Part shown: piece after piece, positions 6,584 through 16,261 of the stretch
How the letters are laid out: each line of letters opens with the position of its first letter
Position numbering within the stretch: position 1 is the first letter of the stretch
DNA from: a virus
DNA length: 47,933 nucleotides
Reading direction: 5' to 3' (one strand)
Virus record (IMG/VR): IMGVR_UViG_3300050132_000241
Location: 1 to 47,933 of that record
Program-made: the position numbers and the translations under genes
The notes under the pieces: generated by a model
The model's database searches: none
What the model saw: only the letters and a program-made list of their open reading frames with translations
Told to the model about the DNA's origin: nothing

Positions 6584-7255
6584 ATGCCTCTTCATTATGG
6601 TGGTTCAATCTCAAAAACAGGACTCTCTTCTCGAAAGCCGCGTTACGGGATGAAGTTCTCGACGCAAATTAAGATTGAGAAAGTTGTGCAATTTGATCTA
6701 GCGATTCTTTCTGGGCTAGTTCTTACGGATAAGGAAATAGGCCGCGTTATAGGATGCTCCGGATTCATGGTGCGCTGTCTTAGGCAGAAGCCGGAATATT
6801 TAATACTCCGGACAGAACTAACGACTGGTATTAGTATTCGTGCGGAAGATTCAGTAAGATCCTTTGTCACTCTCCGTAAACAAGCAATGGTGGATATGCT
6901 TCCCCTTGCGATGAGAGTTGTGGCTGATACTCTAATGAACACAGCCACTCCTGCCGCGCTTCGAGCGAAGATGGCTATAGAAGTTATGGACAGAGAGGGA
7001 TCTCATCCTAAAATCTCACGTACAGATATTCATGCTAAAGTAGAGCATGACTATGCGAACGCGGATGGGGTTTCAGCCGAGCTGCTCTCCTTCATGTCCC
7101 AACCAGGAGCTACGAATGAGATTGATCCTCTTATCACGAAAGCGCTGGAAGCGAATAGGAGTTTCTCCAATAACGAAACCATCTCCGCCTCGACGCAAGA
7201 GAGAGCGATGAAGATGCTTGAACTCATCCCTGAAGAGGGAAATACAATTCAATAG
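6584..7255 (+). CDS. terminase small subunit-like protein, 223 aa
   Basis: Residues about 46-70 fit a helix-turn-helix typical of small terminase N-termini (Leu-Thr-Asp-Lys-Glu-Ile-Gly then a turn and recognition helix), followed by a helical oligomerisation-like region with a conserved-looking Ala-Leu-Arg-Ala-Lys. Small subunits recognise the packaging site and regulate the motor. Position directly before TerL is the strongest support. A later ATG at 6650 is possible but has no better ribosome site. Confidence 0.75.
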   Translation: MPLHYGGSISKTGLSSRKPRYGMKFSTQIKIEKVVQFDLAILSGLVLTDKEIGRVIGCSGFMVRCLRQKPEYLILRTELTTGISIRAEDSVRSFVTLRKQAMVDMLPLAMRVVADTLMNTATPAALRAKMAIEVMDREGSHPKISRTDIHAKVEHDYANADGVSAELLSFMSQPGATNEIDPLITKALEANRSFSNNETISASTQERAMKMLELIPEEGNTIQ

Positions 7256-7264
7256 GTTCTCAAA

Positions 7265-9142
7265 ATGCCCCCTCTAACTCTCCCGAATTCGCTGCTTAAA
7301 GAAGTTCGCGCTACCATGAGTGCAGTAGCGTCGGGAGAGTTTGATAGGAATGAAATCGGCGCAACGATGGTTCCGAGGAAGGAGATTCTCTCTTATAAAC
7401 TCCTCCCGGTTCAACTTATCCAAGGGGTAGAAGCGAAGCGCGCTGCTTATAAGATTAATTCTTTGCTGGACCTTTACTTCTTCTCTACCGTAACGCTTAA
7501 CAAGACTCGAATTCAAAGAGGTCCAGGTTACACGAACTCCCTTCATTATCAGATGTGCTTAACTGTAATGAAGGATGGGCTTAAGGAAGTAATTGAAATC
7601 CCTCGTGGACATTTTAAGTCTACTATTTATAGTGAGTGCTTTCCTATCTGGAGAGCGCTCCCTTTTGGTCCTCGGGAGGAAGATCTTTTTGCCTCTCTTA
7701 ACTACTCCGATCTCTTCATCGAGTGGATGCGGCGTACTCATTCACAGGATATACGAATTCTCCTCGTCTCAGAAACCATCCTGAATGCTACAAAGCTCGG
7801 TGTAAAGATTTCTAATCACTACGAGAATGGTTCCCTCTTCCGGGAAATCTTTCCTGAAATCCTTCCGACCAGCAAAGAAACCTGGACTGCTAACTCTCTC
7901 CACCAAAATCGCACTGGAGCAGGAAAAGCTCACGGAGAAGGAACCTTCGATTTCATCGGCGTAGGGGCGGCGCTTCAGAGCCGGCACTACGATGTAGTAG
8001 TTCAAGACGATCTTCCTGGAATGGCGGCTCTTAACTCTGATACCGTAATGAAGGGTACAATCGAATACCACCAGCTCCTCCCAGGAGCAATGGATGCTAA
8101 TATTCATACAGGAGGAGATTTTGACGAGATTGTCGTTGGAAATAGATGGAGTCACAAAGACCTTAATTCTTACATCCGAGAAAATGAAAAGTATTTCGGA
8201 TTTACAACACACAGCGCTCTTGGTGGATGCTGCTCTCTTCACCCTATCGGGACTCCAATCTTTCCAGAGGCATTCTCAAGAGAACTCCTCATGCGAAGAA
8301 GAAAGAGCCTTGGCTCCTATTTCTTCTCCTGCCAGTACCTCAACTTCCCAATTGATCCTTCAAAAGCGAAGTTTAATATGGGAGACTTCAGATTCTTCCA
8401 TTTCGAGCAAGTAGGAGGGGCACTTGCGAATCCTAAGGTTTCTCCGCTGCTCTCAGAGATTGATACATCTGTACATCAGAAGAGAACAGTCCTCCGACAC
8501 CACGTAGCAGAGGGGGATGTAATCAACGACACATACCCGCGTTACCTTGAGCGTTATCTCGTCGTTGATCCTAACCACGGCGGCCAGCATGATAACTTCG
8601 CACAAGGGAGATGTAGACATGCAATAATGGTTTCTGGAGTTATGCGAGATCCACGTCGTGTCTACATTCTTGATACCTGGGCAGAGGCTGTTCCTATTGA
8701 GCAATTCGTATTTAAGATCTTTGAGATGGCTCTTAAGTGGAAGCTTACAGAGATCCATGTAGAGGCAGTTGCTGCTCAAAAGTTTCTCCTGTACCACTTA
8801 CGCTATTTCATCGAGCAAGAAAAAGGAAACCGTCCAGAGCTTACGAATCTACGAATCGTAGAACTCAAATGCTCCCAAGCAGCAAATGCTAAATTTGAAC
8901 GCATTGATGCTACGGTCCCCGTAGTAGAACGACATGAAGTCTGGATCAATGCGACCACCTCTGATAACTTCAGGGAAGAAGCTGAAGCCTATGGGCAGAA
9001 GAAAGGGCTCATTGACCTCCTAGATGTATTTGGGCATTCAATGAATCTCTGGAAATTCGATACTGTTACAGAAGATGAAGTTGAGGATTTCCTCTCTCGA
9101 CGCCTTGCAATCTATAAAAGGGGCGTAGGGAGAATGTCCTAG
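7265..9142 (+). CDS. terminase large subunit, 625 aa
   Basis: Packaging ATPase/nuclease. A Walker A-like Pro-Arg-Gly-His-Phe-Lys-Ser-Thr lies at 113-120, a Walker B-like hydrophobic strand ending Gln-Asp-Asp at 244-249, and a C-terminal RNase H-fold nuclease starts near Leu-Val-Val-Asp-Pro-Asn at about 437, followed by the expected strand/helix pattern and a second acidic cluster near Glu in the His-Val-Glu-Ala strand. Length fits podoviral large terminases. It acts at the portal to fill proheads with DNA. Frame and start are unambiguous. Confidence 0.92.
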   Translation: MPPLTLPNSLLKEVRATMSAVASGEFDRNEIGATMVPRKEILSYKLLPVQLIQGVEAKRAAYKINSLLDLYFFSTVTLNKTRIQRGPGYTNSLHYQMCLTVMKDGLKEVIEIPRGHFKSTIYSECFPIWRALPFGPREEDLFASLNYSDLFIEWMRRTHSQDIRILLVSETILNATKLGVKISNHYENGSLFREIFPEILPTSKETWTANSLHQNRTGAGKAHGEGTFDFIGVGAALQSRHYDVVVQDDLPGMAALNSDTVMKGTIEYHQLLPGAMDANIHTGGDFDEIVVGNRWSHKDLNSYIRENEKYFGFTTHSALGGCCSLHPIGTPIFPEAFSRELLMRRRKSLGSYFFSCQYLNFPIDPSKAKFNMGDFRFFHFEQVGGALANPKVSPLLSEIDTSVHQKRTVLRHHVAEGDVINDTYPRYLERYLVVDPNHGGQHDNFAQGRCRHAIMVSGVMRDPRRVYILDTWAEAVPIEQFVFKIFEMALKWKLTEIHVEAVAAQKFLLYHLRYFIEQEKGNRPELTNLRIVELKCSQAANAKFERIDATVPVVERHEVWINATTSDNFREEAEAYGQKKGLIDLLDVFGHSMNLWKFDTVTEDEVEDFLSRRLAIYKRGVGRMS

Positions 9143-9157
9143 GGGGTATACCAGGGA

Positions 9158-9364
9158 ATGACAAATCTGGAAGAGCGAGTAGATAAGCTCTACATGGATA
9201 TGTATATAGGGGAGGGGAAGTCAAACCCTCCTATGACAACACGTCTCTCCCTTCTGGAGGATCAGATGGAAAAGATCAATAGGAACCTGGCAAAGATAAC
9301 ATGGCTGCTCGTAGCTACGCTATTATCAACTATCGTAGAGCTTGTTATGAGAGGAGTGCATTGA
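9158..9364 (+). CDS. coiled-coil plus TM protein, XhlA-like, possible holin component
   Basis: 68 aa: heptad-like N-terminal 45 residues, then one hydrophobic segment (about 48-64) and a short tail. This layout resembles the XhlA haemolysin/holin family. It lies between terminase and portal, where lysis or accessory genes are sometimes found. The stop overlaps the next ATG (TGATG), indicating coupling. Function is inferred from topology only. Confidence 0.6.
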   Translation: MTNLEERVDKLYMDMYIGEGKSNPPMTTRLSLLEDQMEKINRNLAKITWLLVATLLSTIVELVMRGVH

Positions 9365-9651
9365 TGGTTTCATTTCTGACGAGTCCAACTTTTACAACCG
9401 GCGTTGAAGTATATCTTGCTTTGATGCTCTATAGTGCTCTTGTGCAGAACTTACCAAATCCCTCTACTTATGGAGGTGTATGGTATAAAGCCATTTACGG
9501 CTTTCTCTCAGTGCTTGCGAGTGATTTTAAATCCTTCGCGACTTCTCTTCCTTCGAGCACAGCGAATCCCCAGCTTAGTGGGATTATTCAAAGTGCTTCT
9601 GCTACAATCACAACCACAGAATCTACCAGCGTTGCTGGAGAAACAAAGTGA
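9364..9651 (+). CDS. small membrane-associated protein, 95 aa
   Basis: Start at 9364 preferred: AGGAG upstream and overlap with the previous stop. One hydrophobic segment near residues 10-30 and a second weaker one near 43-55, then a Ser/Thr-rich tail. May work with the XhlA-like protein (holin pair) or be an unrelated virion component. Confidence 0.6.
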   Translation: MVSFLTSPTFTTGVEVYLALMLYSALVQNLPNPSTYGGVWYKAIYGFLSVLASDFKSFATSLPSSTANPQLSGIIQSASATITTTESTSVAGETK

Positions 9652-9661
9652 GGTTTTAGAA

Positions 9662-10018
9662 ATGGCATCTTTTGAGACGGTACTTTCTCATATCGGGCAT
9701 GACTTGAAGGTTTTCTTTACTGGAGCAGTGAAAGTTGCTACGGTAGCAGAACCTTTCGTGGACATCATGTTCCCTGGGATTGCTTCCTTGTATAACCTCA
9801 CCGTAACTGCGGTAGCACAAGCAGAAACGGCGGCTATTGCAGCGGGGGCACAGAATGGCTCAGGGGCACAGAAATTGGCTTTCGTGGTCTCAGCTATTGA
9901 TGCTGATTTCCAGGCTTATGCAAAGGCTAATGGAATTACATATAATAGTACCGTGGTAGAGAACTACGTCAACGCCGCAGTAGCTACTCTTAACGCGCTT
10001 CCTAAGGCAACAGTTTAA
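9662..10018 (+). CDS. Ala-rich helical protein, 118 aa
   Basis: ATG at 9662 preceded by GAGGTTTTAG; in-frame upstream codons belong to another gene's shadow. Two amphipathic or hydrophobic helices (residues 15-50) and an Ala-rich C-terminal half. Not recognised. It precedes the portal by 12 bases in the same operon. Confidence 0.65.
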   Translation: MASFETVLSHIGHDLKVFFTGAVKVATVAEPFVDIMFPGIASLYNLTVTAVAQAETAAIAAGAQNGSGAQKLAFVVSAIDADFQAYAKANGITYNSTVVENYVNAAVATLNALPKATV

Positions 10019-10030
10019 GAAGGACAAGAG

Positions 10031-11959
10031 ATGCCATTTCCAGCTCCGAAGAAAGTATCAGATGTTTGGTCGAAGGAGGAGTGTGATGATTTATACTCCT
10101 TTATTCGAACGAGGGTCAAGACGATTGATGATAAACTAGAGACCTTTCGCTCTGATACTTTACCGGAGTATGTGAGGCTCTATAAGGGACTTCCGAAAGA
10201 GAAGGAAGCGAATTTCCCTTGGCCCGGCGCGGCTAACTTAGTTGTGCAGCTTATCGGAACATTCTCGGATGAATTGCTTGCTCGTGTTATGGGAGGGATT
10301 TATCAATACGATCCCCTGTTTCCCGTAGCGTTGAGTGGAGATAATCCCTCGATGGAGGGAGAAGAGATGAAGCGCTCTCTGGAACGTTTTCTCATGGATG
10401 AATCTTATGATCCTGATTCCTTGGATCTATATCGAACGGAGAATGCTTTTTACTCCAGTGCTATTCGATATGGAACTGGGGCAGTTTCTTTCCCTTGGGA
10501 ATATGACGTGCAGAAGGAATATGTTTATATCGGAGGAGGAACCTCTGAGAAGGACGCTGTTCGGCATGAGTTTAAGGAAACTGTTCGGAGGGATGGTCCG
10601 CATCCGGAGATAATTCCACTAAACAAATTTGGAATTGATCCCAGAACTTCTTGCCTCGGAAACTCAGATTTCTTCTTCCATATCGAGACTCTTGATTATT
10701 GGAATCTCAAGAATCTCCCAGGGAAAGATCCTTTTGTTTCCACTGAAGACATAGCGAATGTACTTAATGCCCCTGACCGCACGGAGCATGACGAGATGCA
10801 ATCTGTTACAGCAGATGAACTTGGGCTCTCTACCTCTTCGACGTATAAGGGATCAGCTGAGTATGATATATACAAATGCTACCTGACGTATCAAAAGGGG
10901 AATGAGAGTTACTCCTTGATGGCGAAGTATAATAAGAGGACGAAAAAGATCCTCTACGCTATCTTTAACTTCTACCCATCGAATGATTTCCCAGTAGAGG
11001 ATGTGAAGCTGGCTTACGACGAGGAGAGTTACTTCGGATATGGTTACGCACAGATGCTCCGAGCATATCAGAAGGAGCTGAGTCAGAATTCTAACTGGCG
11101 CACTAACAATCGTAACATGGCGATGATGCAACTCCTAAGAGTTGATCCCCAGTCAAAGCTCTCTTCTATTCTTCAAGTCTTCCCAGGATGTATGATTCCT
11201 GCGAAGGACGGGGAGGTAGAGGTTCTTAAAACTGGAGCAGATGTAGGATACTCTAGTGAAGCGGATCAATTTATCATGGCTTGTGCGAAGGAAAGGGCTG
11301 GAGTTGATCCGGCTATTGGAGGAACGGGTGGAGGTATAGTTAATAACAAGCGCGGGATTTACTCCGCGAGTGGAACCTCCATGATGCTTCTGCAACAGAA
11401 TAACAGGAATAACCTTCGCATGTCAGATATGAGAAGTGCTCATATTCGTATCGCGAAGAAGTTAGTAAATATGTACGCGAATTTCGGGATCGGCCCGAAG
11501 CTGAGGAAATATGGAGATGGTGCGGATAGCCTTAAAGCAGCGCTCTCTGCGTATAAAACTGAATCTCTCGGCTTCCGTCTTCGTCCAGCTAGTGCCTCGA
11601 ATAACCGGGAACTTGAGAGGCAGAACGATATCCTTCTCTCTAATTCCCTCGCTGGATTCTACGAACGTAGCGCACAGATGATTCAGGCGGCAATTACACC
11701 TAACTGCCCGCCTCAACTCGTAGAGTTCTATAATCAAACCCTCCTGGCAAATAATGCCTTGTTCAAGGGAATTCTCAGGAATTTCAACCATGATGACGTA
11801 ATGAGGTTACTGCCGAAAGTTCCTCAATTCGCGTCACCGCAAGGAGCATCTAGTGGACAATCTGGAGGGGCTAGTCAACAAGCTCCAGGCGCTCAAGGAG
11901 CTGTACCGGCTGGAGGAGTTCAAAGTCCTGGAGGAGTTCCTTCGATCCCTCCGGGATGA
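10031..11959 (+). CDS. portal protein, 642 aa
   Basis: Assigned by position after TerL, size and sequence character typical of podoviral portals: an N-terminal Trp-Pro-Gly-Ala-Ala-Asn, a long acidic middle with Tyr- and Asp-rich segments, and a Gln/Gly/Pro-rich disordered C-terminus of about 45 residues. The portal ring docks terminase and then the tail adaptor. GAAGGAC precedes the ATG. The C-terminal disordered part is read in a second frame by the next gene. Confidence 0.85.
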   Translation: MPFPAPKKVSDVWSKEECDDLYSFIRTRVKTIDDKLETFRSDTLPEYVRLYKGLPKEKEANFPWPGAANLVVQLIGTFSDELLARVMGGIYQYDPLFPVALSGDNPSMEGEEMKRSLERFLMDESYDPDSLDLYRTENAFYSSAIRYGTGAVSFPWEYDVQKEYVYIGGGTSEKDAVRHEFKETVRRDGPHPEIIPLNKFGIDPRTSCLGNSDFFFHIETLDYWNLKNLPGKDPFVSTEDIANVLNAPDRTEHDEMQSVTADELGLSTSSTYKGSAEYDIYKCYLTYQKGNESYSLMAKYNKRTKKILYAIFNFYPSNDFPVEDVKLAYDEESYFGYGYAQMLRAYQKELSQNSNWRTNNRNMAMMQLLRVDPQSKLSSILQVFPGCMIPAKDGEVEVLKTGADVGYSSEADQFIMACAKERAGVDPAIGGTGGGIVNNKRGIYSASGTSMMLLQQNNRNNLRMSDMRSAHIRIAKKLVNMYANFGIGPKLRKYGDGADSLKAALSAYKTESLGFRLRPASASNNRELERQNDILLSNSLAGFYERSAQMIQAAITPNCPPQLVEFYNQTLLANNALFKGILRNFNHDDVMRLLPKVPQFASPQGASSGQSGGASQQAPGAQGAVPAGGVQSPGGVPSIPPG

Positions 11960-12146
11960 TTTCTACTCCCAGCTATTAGCGGTTAAGGTTACTACTGAGG
12001 CCGTGCCTGAGATAGCAGCTCTAACCGCGCAGCTTAATCTTATAGCTTCTCTTTATGAGCTTCCAAAGCTTGTAGAAGCAGCTCAGGTTAGAATGGAAGA
12101 GTTTAAGAAACTCCAAGCTCAACGTATTACTTCACAAGAGGATTAG
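11853..12146 (+). CDS. coiled-coil protein overlapping the portal gene, 97 aa
   Basis: GTG start at 11853 with AAGGAG six bases upstream, inside the portal gene in another frame; the overlap is 107 bases. The product is almost entirely helical with Leu heptads, so both frames are constrained: the portal frame there encodes low-complexity Gly/Gln/Pro. It may assist scaffold or head assembly. A later start is possible but would lose the good ribosome site. Confidence 0.7.
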   Translation: MDNLEGLVNKLQALKELYRLEEFKVLEEFLRSLRDDFYSQLLAVKVTTEAVPEIAALTAQLNLIASLYELPKLVEAAQVRMEEFKKLQAQRITSQED

Positions 12147-12152
12147 AAAACA

Positions 12153-12866
12153 ATGTCAATGGAATGGTGGCAGAGAGCTAAGAAGGAGGAGCCTGTAGAA
12201 CCAGAGGCTCCTAAGGAACTAATCGAAACACGAGCAAAGGTAGAAGCTCTTGACTCTCGAATGACCGAGATGCTCAACGGGCTGTCTGCTATTACAAGTT
12301 CCATCGCTGCGGATAAGGCGGAAAAAGAAGCTGAGAAGACCGCACGAGCGGAAGCTGTGAGGAGAAAGCAGGTTGAGGATTCTAAACTCTCTCCTGAAGA
12401 TCTCGCCGCGAATATGTTCGCTGATCCGGAGGGAACGGTTAAGAAATTGACTGACCCTCTAGCGGTTGAACTTATGGAAATGCGAGCTAATACCGTCCGG
12501 AGAGATGTCTTCGAGGATACTGAGAAGTATGAGTACTACACAGGGGATTTTAAAGCGGAAGTTGATAAGCTTCTGGCAGTTCAACCTCTTGCTTTTCGGA
12601 ATAACCCTGCTTCTGTTGAGAATGTGTATTATAATGTTCTAGGCAGAAAGCAGAAGGAGATTACAGAGGGAAGGCTGAAGAGTCGTTTTGCTTCCTCTAC
12701 TGGAGCTACCTCTTCGAGTGGTAAGGTGGCAGGAACTGAGGACACGTTTACTATCGAAGTTGACGATCAGATCCGTAGAGCTGCAAAGCTCGTAGGGATG
12801 AAACCAGAAGAGTACGCGGCTCTCGTAGCTACGGAAGCGAAGGAAGGAAATATCGCGTATGTCTAA
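12153..12866 (+). CDS. scaffold-like protein, 237 aa
   Basis: Charged, strongly helical N-terminal half (Glu/Lys/Ala-rich, residues 20-80), flexible Ser/Gly/Thr segment near 180-195, and a small C-terminal helical domain. This charge pattern and its position between portal and capsid genes fit a prohead scaffold. No protease gene is recognised nearby. Scaffold identity is inferred. Confidence 0.6.
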   Translation: MSMEWWQRAKKEEPVEPEAPKELIETRAKVEALDSRMTEMLNGLSAITSSIAADKAEKEAEKTARAEAVRRKQVEDSKLSPEDLAANMFADPEGTVKKLTDPLAVELMEMRANTVRRDVFEDTEKYEYYTGDFKAEVDKLLAVQPLAFRNNPASVENVYYNVLGRKQKEITEGRLKSRFASSTGATSSSGKVAGTEDTFTIEVDDQIRRAAKLVGMKPEEYAALVATEAKEGNIAYV

Positions 12867-13596
12867 TATTCCAAATGTTCAAACAATGGAGAACAAGGAG
12901 GCTGTAGTTAATATCAAAGCTGCAGCCTCGGTAGCGCAAGCTGCTGCTCAGAGTAAGGCTAATCCCCTTGCAGATCTCCCCACGGATGTAGTAGCTAAGC
13001 TTCTTGAGCAGTTTAAAGAGCTTAAAGCTACGAATGAGGCGCTAGCTGCTAAGGTAGCGGCCTCCTCTCCAGCGGCTCCGTCAAAGAAGACTTCCCCCCC
13101 TCAAATTGATTGGTCGAAAGTCTCGGAAGCGGATATTTTTACGATGGACATTCCGGTTCCTACCATCGAACACGCACTTGAGACTTATCTGGATGTTTAT
13201 CTCGCAGATAAGAATTTCGTCGCAAGATGGGTGCATAAGAACCAGCATAACATTGGTCCGAAGTTGAATGCTGGTTATACATTCGTGACGAAAGAGGATC
13301 TTGATCCGAATAAGGCTCATGCACTCCTCTTTGACACGAATGGACATTACTCCTTTGACGATGTAATCTGCCTCAAGATTCCGAAGCAGATTTACTTCGC
13401 AAAGATCAAAGCGAACTTTAACAGAGCTACTTCTGTTCAAAGAGGGAAGGAAGTTCGACAGAGACAATCGAATCAGGATATTAATGTCGAAGCCATCTCT
13501 GATAATCCATACGTGAACGCAGCTCAGCAGCGAGGTTCTTTGCAGTTCTACGAGCCCTCCGCGCCGTCACTAACAGTAGCACAACAGGTTGGATAA
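12859..13596 (+). CDS. hypothetical head-module protein, 245 aa
   Basis: Start overlaps the scaffold-like stop by 8 bases. N-terminal 90 residues Ala/Lys-rich and probably helical; residues about 95-190 look like a compact mixed domain with many Tyr, His and Asp; Gln-rich tail. Not recognised. Could be a second scaffold, a capsid accessory or an internal head protein. Confidence 0.65.
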   Translation: MSNIPNVQTMENKEAVVNIKAAASVAQAAAQSKANPLADLPTDVVAKLLEQFKELKATNEALAAKVAASSPAAPSKKTSPPQIDWSKVSEADIFTMDIPVPTIEHALETYLDVYLADKNFVARWVHKNQHNIGPKLNAGYTFVTKEDLDPNKAHALLFDTNGHYSFDDVICLKIPKQIYFAKIKANFNRATSVQRGKEVRQRQSNQDINVEAISDNPYVNAAQQRGSLQFYEPSAPSLTVAQQVG

Positions 13597-13625
13597 CATC
13601 ACGTTAATAGAAAGGTGGTAACCAA

Positions 13626-14270
13626 TTGGCAGGGCCGAACCTTACAACTCACCTCCCTATCATTTGTGCTCTGAATCGAGCGAATACCGCTCCTCTCACG
13701 AACGCAATGGCTGAAGCTGCTTCGCAGACTTTTCAGTTTGGAACTCCGGTATATATCAACTCCGCTGGTTATGTCGCAGCTTGGCCTAATCTAGCTTGGA
13801 CGAATGCAATTCTTGGAATCTCGGAATCTCCGGGTCAGAATCTTGCTACGGCAGGAGCGGGTGCCCCTGTAGCGCCGTTTGGAGGTATCACTGGAACTGG
13901 ATCGCAATCTACTTATGGTTCCGTTCCAAATGAGCCTTCCGCGGTTAATATTCCTCTCGGCGCTCCAGTAGCGGATGGACGAACCTTGTTCATTGAAGCT
14001 AACCTGGATAACGTCTTTGAGGTTATGTGTGATAACTCTGCTGGAACTGGGGCTGCTTCTTGGACTCCAACGCAGGCTACTCTTGCTCCTGGAACAAATC
14101 AGTTCGGCCTTACGCTTGATAGCGGCGGGAAGTTCTGGTATGTTGATCTTGGCGTAACAGGTGCTCATGCTGTTGTTCAGGTCGTAGGAATTAACCCCCT
14201 GGATGGTTTCATTGCGAATGCTCGTCTTCGCGTGAAATTCCTCGTAGCGGCAATTCAGAATCTTGGTTAA
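13626..14270 (+). CDS. putative head decoration protein, 214 aa
   Basis: TTG start at 13626 with AAGGTGG upstream. Beta-rich, Gly/Ala-rich sequence with a Gly-Thr-Pro-Val-Tyr motif followed by an isoleucine-leucine-Gly strand, a pattern seen in phage head decoration or capsid-stabilising proteins directly preceding the capsid gene. Assignment is from character and position. Confidence 0.55.
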   Translation: MAGPNLTTHLPIICALNRANTAPLTNAMAEAASQTFQFGTPVYINSAGYVAAWPNLAWTNAILGISESPGQNLATAGAGAPVAPFGGITGTGSQSTYGSVPNEPSAVNIPLGAPVADGRTLFIEANLDNVFEVMCDNSAGTGAASWTPTQATLAPGTNQFGLTLDSGGKFWYVDLGVTGAHAVVQVVGINPLDGFIANARLRVKFLVAAIQNLG

Positions 14271-14288
14271 GAAAGGAGGACTATCTAA

Positions 14289-15245
14289 ATGGCACAAGTA
14301 AGAGCAAAGTTCCCGCAGTTGATGCAGACTGGTATGAAGAAGATTTGGTTCGACGCCATGCAGTACCAGTTGAAGAGTTCACGCTATCCTGAGGTCTTCC
14401 ATGAGGAGACTTCTGATAGCCAATATGAACAGGAAATGGAGATGGCAGGTATTTCTGCTCTCCAGGAGAAGCCGGAAGATTCCCCGACTGCGTATACGGA
14501 GATGATTCAAGGACCGTCGAAGCGGTTTATTCACCTTACCTATTCTCTCGGAATCCGTACCTCGAAAGAGCTTATGGATGATGATAAGTATGGCTTGGTG
14601 AAGAAGGGTCCAGTTCTCCTTGCCCGCTCCGCCGCGTTTACGGAAGAGATGATTGCTTGGAATGTATTTAATCTAGGCTTTACCTCTGCTGTAACCACGG
14701 GAGATGGACTCTCTCTCTTTAACAACCAGCATCCTCTCCTCGGAGGCGCAGCGGCTACTAACCTGGCTCCTGGAGCTTCTAACGTGATTTCCCTCGCGGG
14801 AACCTGGCCTAATCGTCCTTCTACGGATATTGATTTTAGCGTCGCTGGCCTCCAGCTTGCTACGAATCATGCCGCTAGGATGATTGATAACCAGGGATTC
14901 CCGATTAACCTCCGGTGGAAGTATCTTATCACTCCTCCTGAGCTTCGGTTCCTGGTACGTGAGATTCTGGGTTCTCCTGGCAAGCCTTATACCGCAGATA
15001 ACACGATTAACTCGCTGTTGCCTGAGGATTATAAGAACCTGGAGATTCCGTGGCTTACCTCCCCCTCGGCGTGGTTCCTTGCTGCGGAGAAGGAAGATCA
15101 TACTCTCCGTGTGTATCATCGTGAAAGGGCGAAGACGGATTTTGACGATGACTTCGACTCTGATGCGTTGAAGCAGAAGACAAGGCTTCGTATCTCTGCC
15201 GGTTCTACTCGTTGGCAGGGTGTTTGGGGCACGTCCGGACCGTAG
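14289..15245 (+). CDS. major capsid protein (probable), 318 aa
   Basis: Very strong AAAGGAGG ribosome site, as expected for the most abundant virion protein. Size and sequence fit an HK97-fold capsid: N-terminal arm, a Phe-Phe/Ile-Thr-Glu-Glu helix region near residues 115-130, an Asp-Gly-Leu-Ser-Leu-Phe-Asn loop at about 140, and a beta-rich C-terminal half ending in basic residues. No N-terminal cleavage domain is obvious, consistent with a separate scaffold. Confidence 0.8.
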   Translation: MAQVRAKFPQLMQTGMKKIWFDAMQYQLKSSRYPEVFHEETSDSQYEQEMEMAGISALQEKPEDSPTAYTEMIQGPSKRFIHLTYSLGIRTSKELMDDDKYGLVKKGPVLLARSAAFTEEMIAWNVFNLGFTSAVTTGDGLSLFNNQHPLLGGAAATNLAPGASNVISLAGTWPNRPSTDIDFSVAGLQLATNHAARMIDNQGFPINLRWKYLITPPELRFLVREILGSPGKPYTADNTINSLLPEDYKNLEIPWLTSPSAWFLAAEKEDHTLRVYHRERAKTDFDDDFDSDALKQKTRLRISAGSTRWQGVWGTSGP

Positions 15246-15260
15246 GGAAAGGGGATTCAA

Positions 15261-15518
15261 ATGGGGGATGGGCTTCGGCATACAAATCTCACGGGGGCAT
15301 GGCATTATTGCCCCCGGTGTGATGAGAAGACGAAGATCGGAGACATGCAGTGGCAGAGGGGATTACTCCTCTGCCCTACTTGCGTGGATAAGAAACTTCT
15401 AGGGGATAGGGAAATTGCTATCGCAGCGGTTTTAGAGGATGGGAAAGAAGAACTTGCCCCAGTGGAGAAACTTCGTCTCCCGTATGAATACACAGAAACT
15501 GAGGATTTTATCGTTTAA
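15261..15518 (+). CDS. zinc-ribbon protein, 85 aa
   Basis: Cys17, Cys20, Cys38 and Cys41 form two CxxC knuckles of a zinc ribbon. The acidic C-terminal 35 residues follow. Lies between capsid and tail genes with a good GGG ribosome site at 15248-15253 and clear spacing. Possibly a virion assembly or head-completion factor; role unknown. Confidence 0.7.
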   Translation: MGDGLRHTNLTGAWHYCPRCDEKTKIGDMQWQRGLLLCPTCVDKKLLGDREIAIAAVLEDGKEELAPVEKLRLPYEYTETEDFIV

Positions 15519-15550
15519 CGAGGCAGCGATGCTGCTGAGAGGAGTCAGAT

Positions 15551-16261
15551 ATGAGCTTTACCGATGGACGTTGGGAGGGGAATGTTTCCTTTCCAGATCT
15601 ACAGGTTTTTGTAGATGCAACGTGGTTTAATAACATTGGAGGAGTAAGCACTATCGCAACTGATGGTGCTGGTTCTCTTTATGCTGCTCTTGGGAATTCT
15701 GCTGTAGGCGCATGGTATGCGAATCTGGCTCTGTTCCTTCGTACTGGGATTCTAGCCTCTTCTTACGATCAAGAGCAATTTGGAACGGCGGCTGGCGTAG
15801 CGGGGCCTTCTTCCGTAGCGAATACCTCTGGACCGTTAGCGCTCCCTCCTGGGCAGCCTCCTATCATAGCTGCGAATATGGCTACAATTGCGGGTTCGAT
15901 AAATGGAACAGGAACAGGAATCCAAAGGGGTGCAATTCCAAAAGGAATGCAGATTGATTCTGTTGATGTAATTTACTCCGTGGCTGGTCTTGCTGCGGTT
16001 ACTCCTACAGTCGGGCTTACGAAGACTGTATTTGCTAATAACGTAGCTCCGGCAGTTACGAATCTGATTGCGCTTGGAACGAATGGCCTTGCCACAGCAA
16101 TCCAGGCGAATCCATACGTAATCAATGTTCCTGTAACCAGCCCTGCTATGATAACTTCCGTAGATACAGAACAGACTCTAAACGTTAACATAACTGCTGG
16201 GGCTACTGGAACTGTGAAATTCTACGGCGCAGTTATCAAAGCGCACTTTAACTTCAACTAA
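15551..16261 (+). CDS. virion protein, beta-rich, 236 aa
   Basis: AGAGGAG precedes ATG. Gly/Ala/Thr/Val-rich with beta-strand periodicity over the C-terminal 120 residues, resembling capsid-associated or head-fibre proteins. No diagnostic motif. Neighbours are structural on both sides, so a virion role is likely. Confidence 0.65.
   Translation: MSFTDGRWEGNVSFPDLQVFVDATWFNNIGGVSTIATDGAGSLYAALGNSAVGAWYANLALFLRTGILASSYDQEQFGTAAGVAGPSSVANTSGPLALPPGQPPIIAANMATIAGSINGTGTGIQRGAIPKGMQIDSVDVIYSVAGLAAVTPTVGLTKTVFANNVAPAVTNLIALGTNGLATAIQANPYVINVPVTSPAMITSVDTEQTLNVNITAGATGTVKFYGAVIKAHFNFN

Noticed and set aside
14673-15305. 210-aa minus-strand frame opposite the capsid gene
   Set aside because: Arg/Pro-rich shadow of the capsid gene; no start signal.
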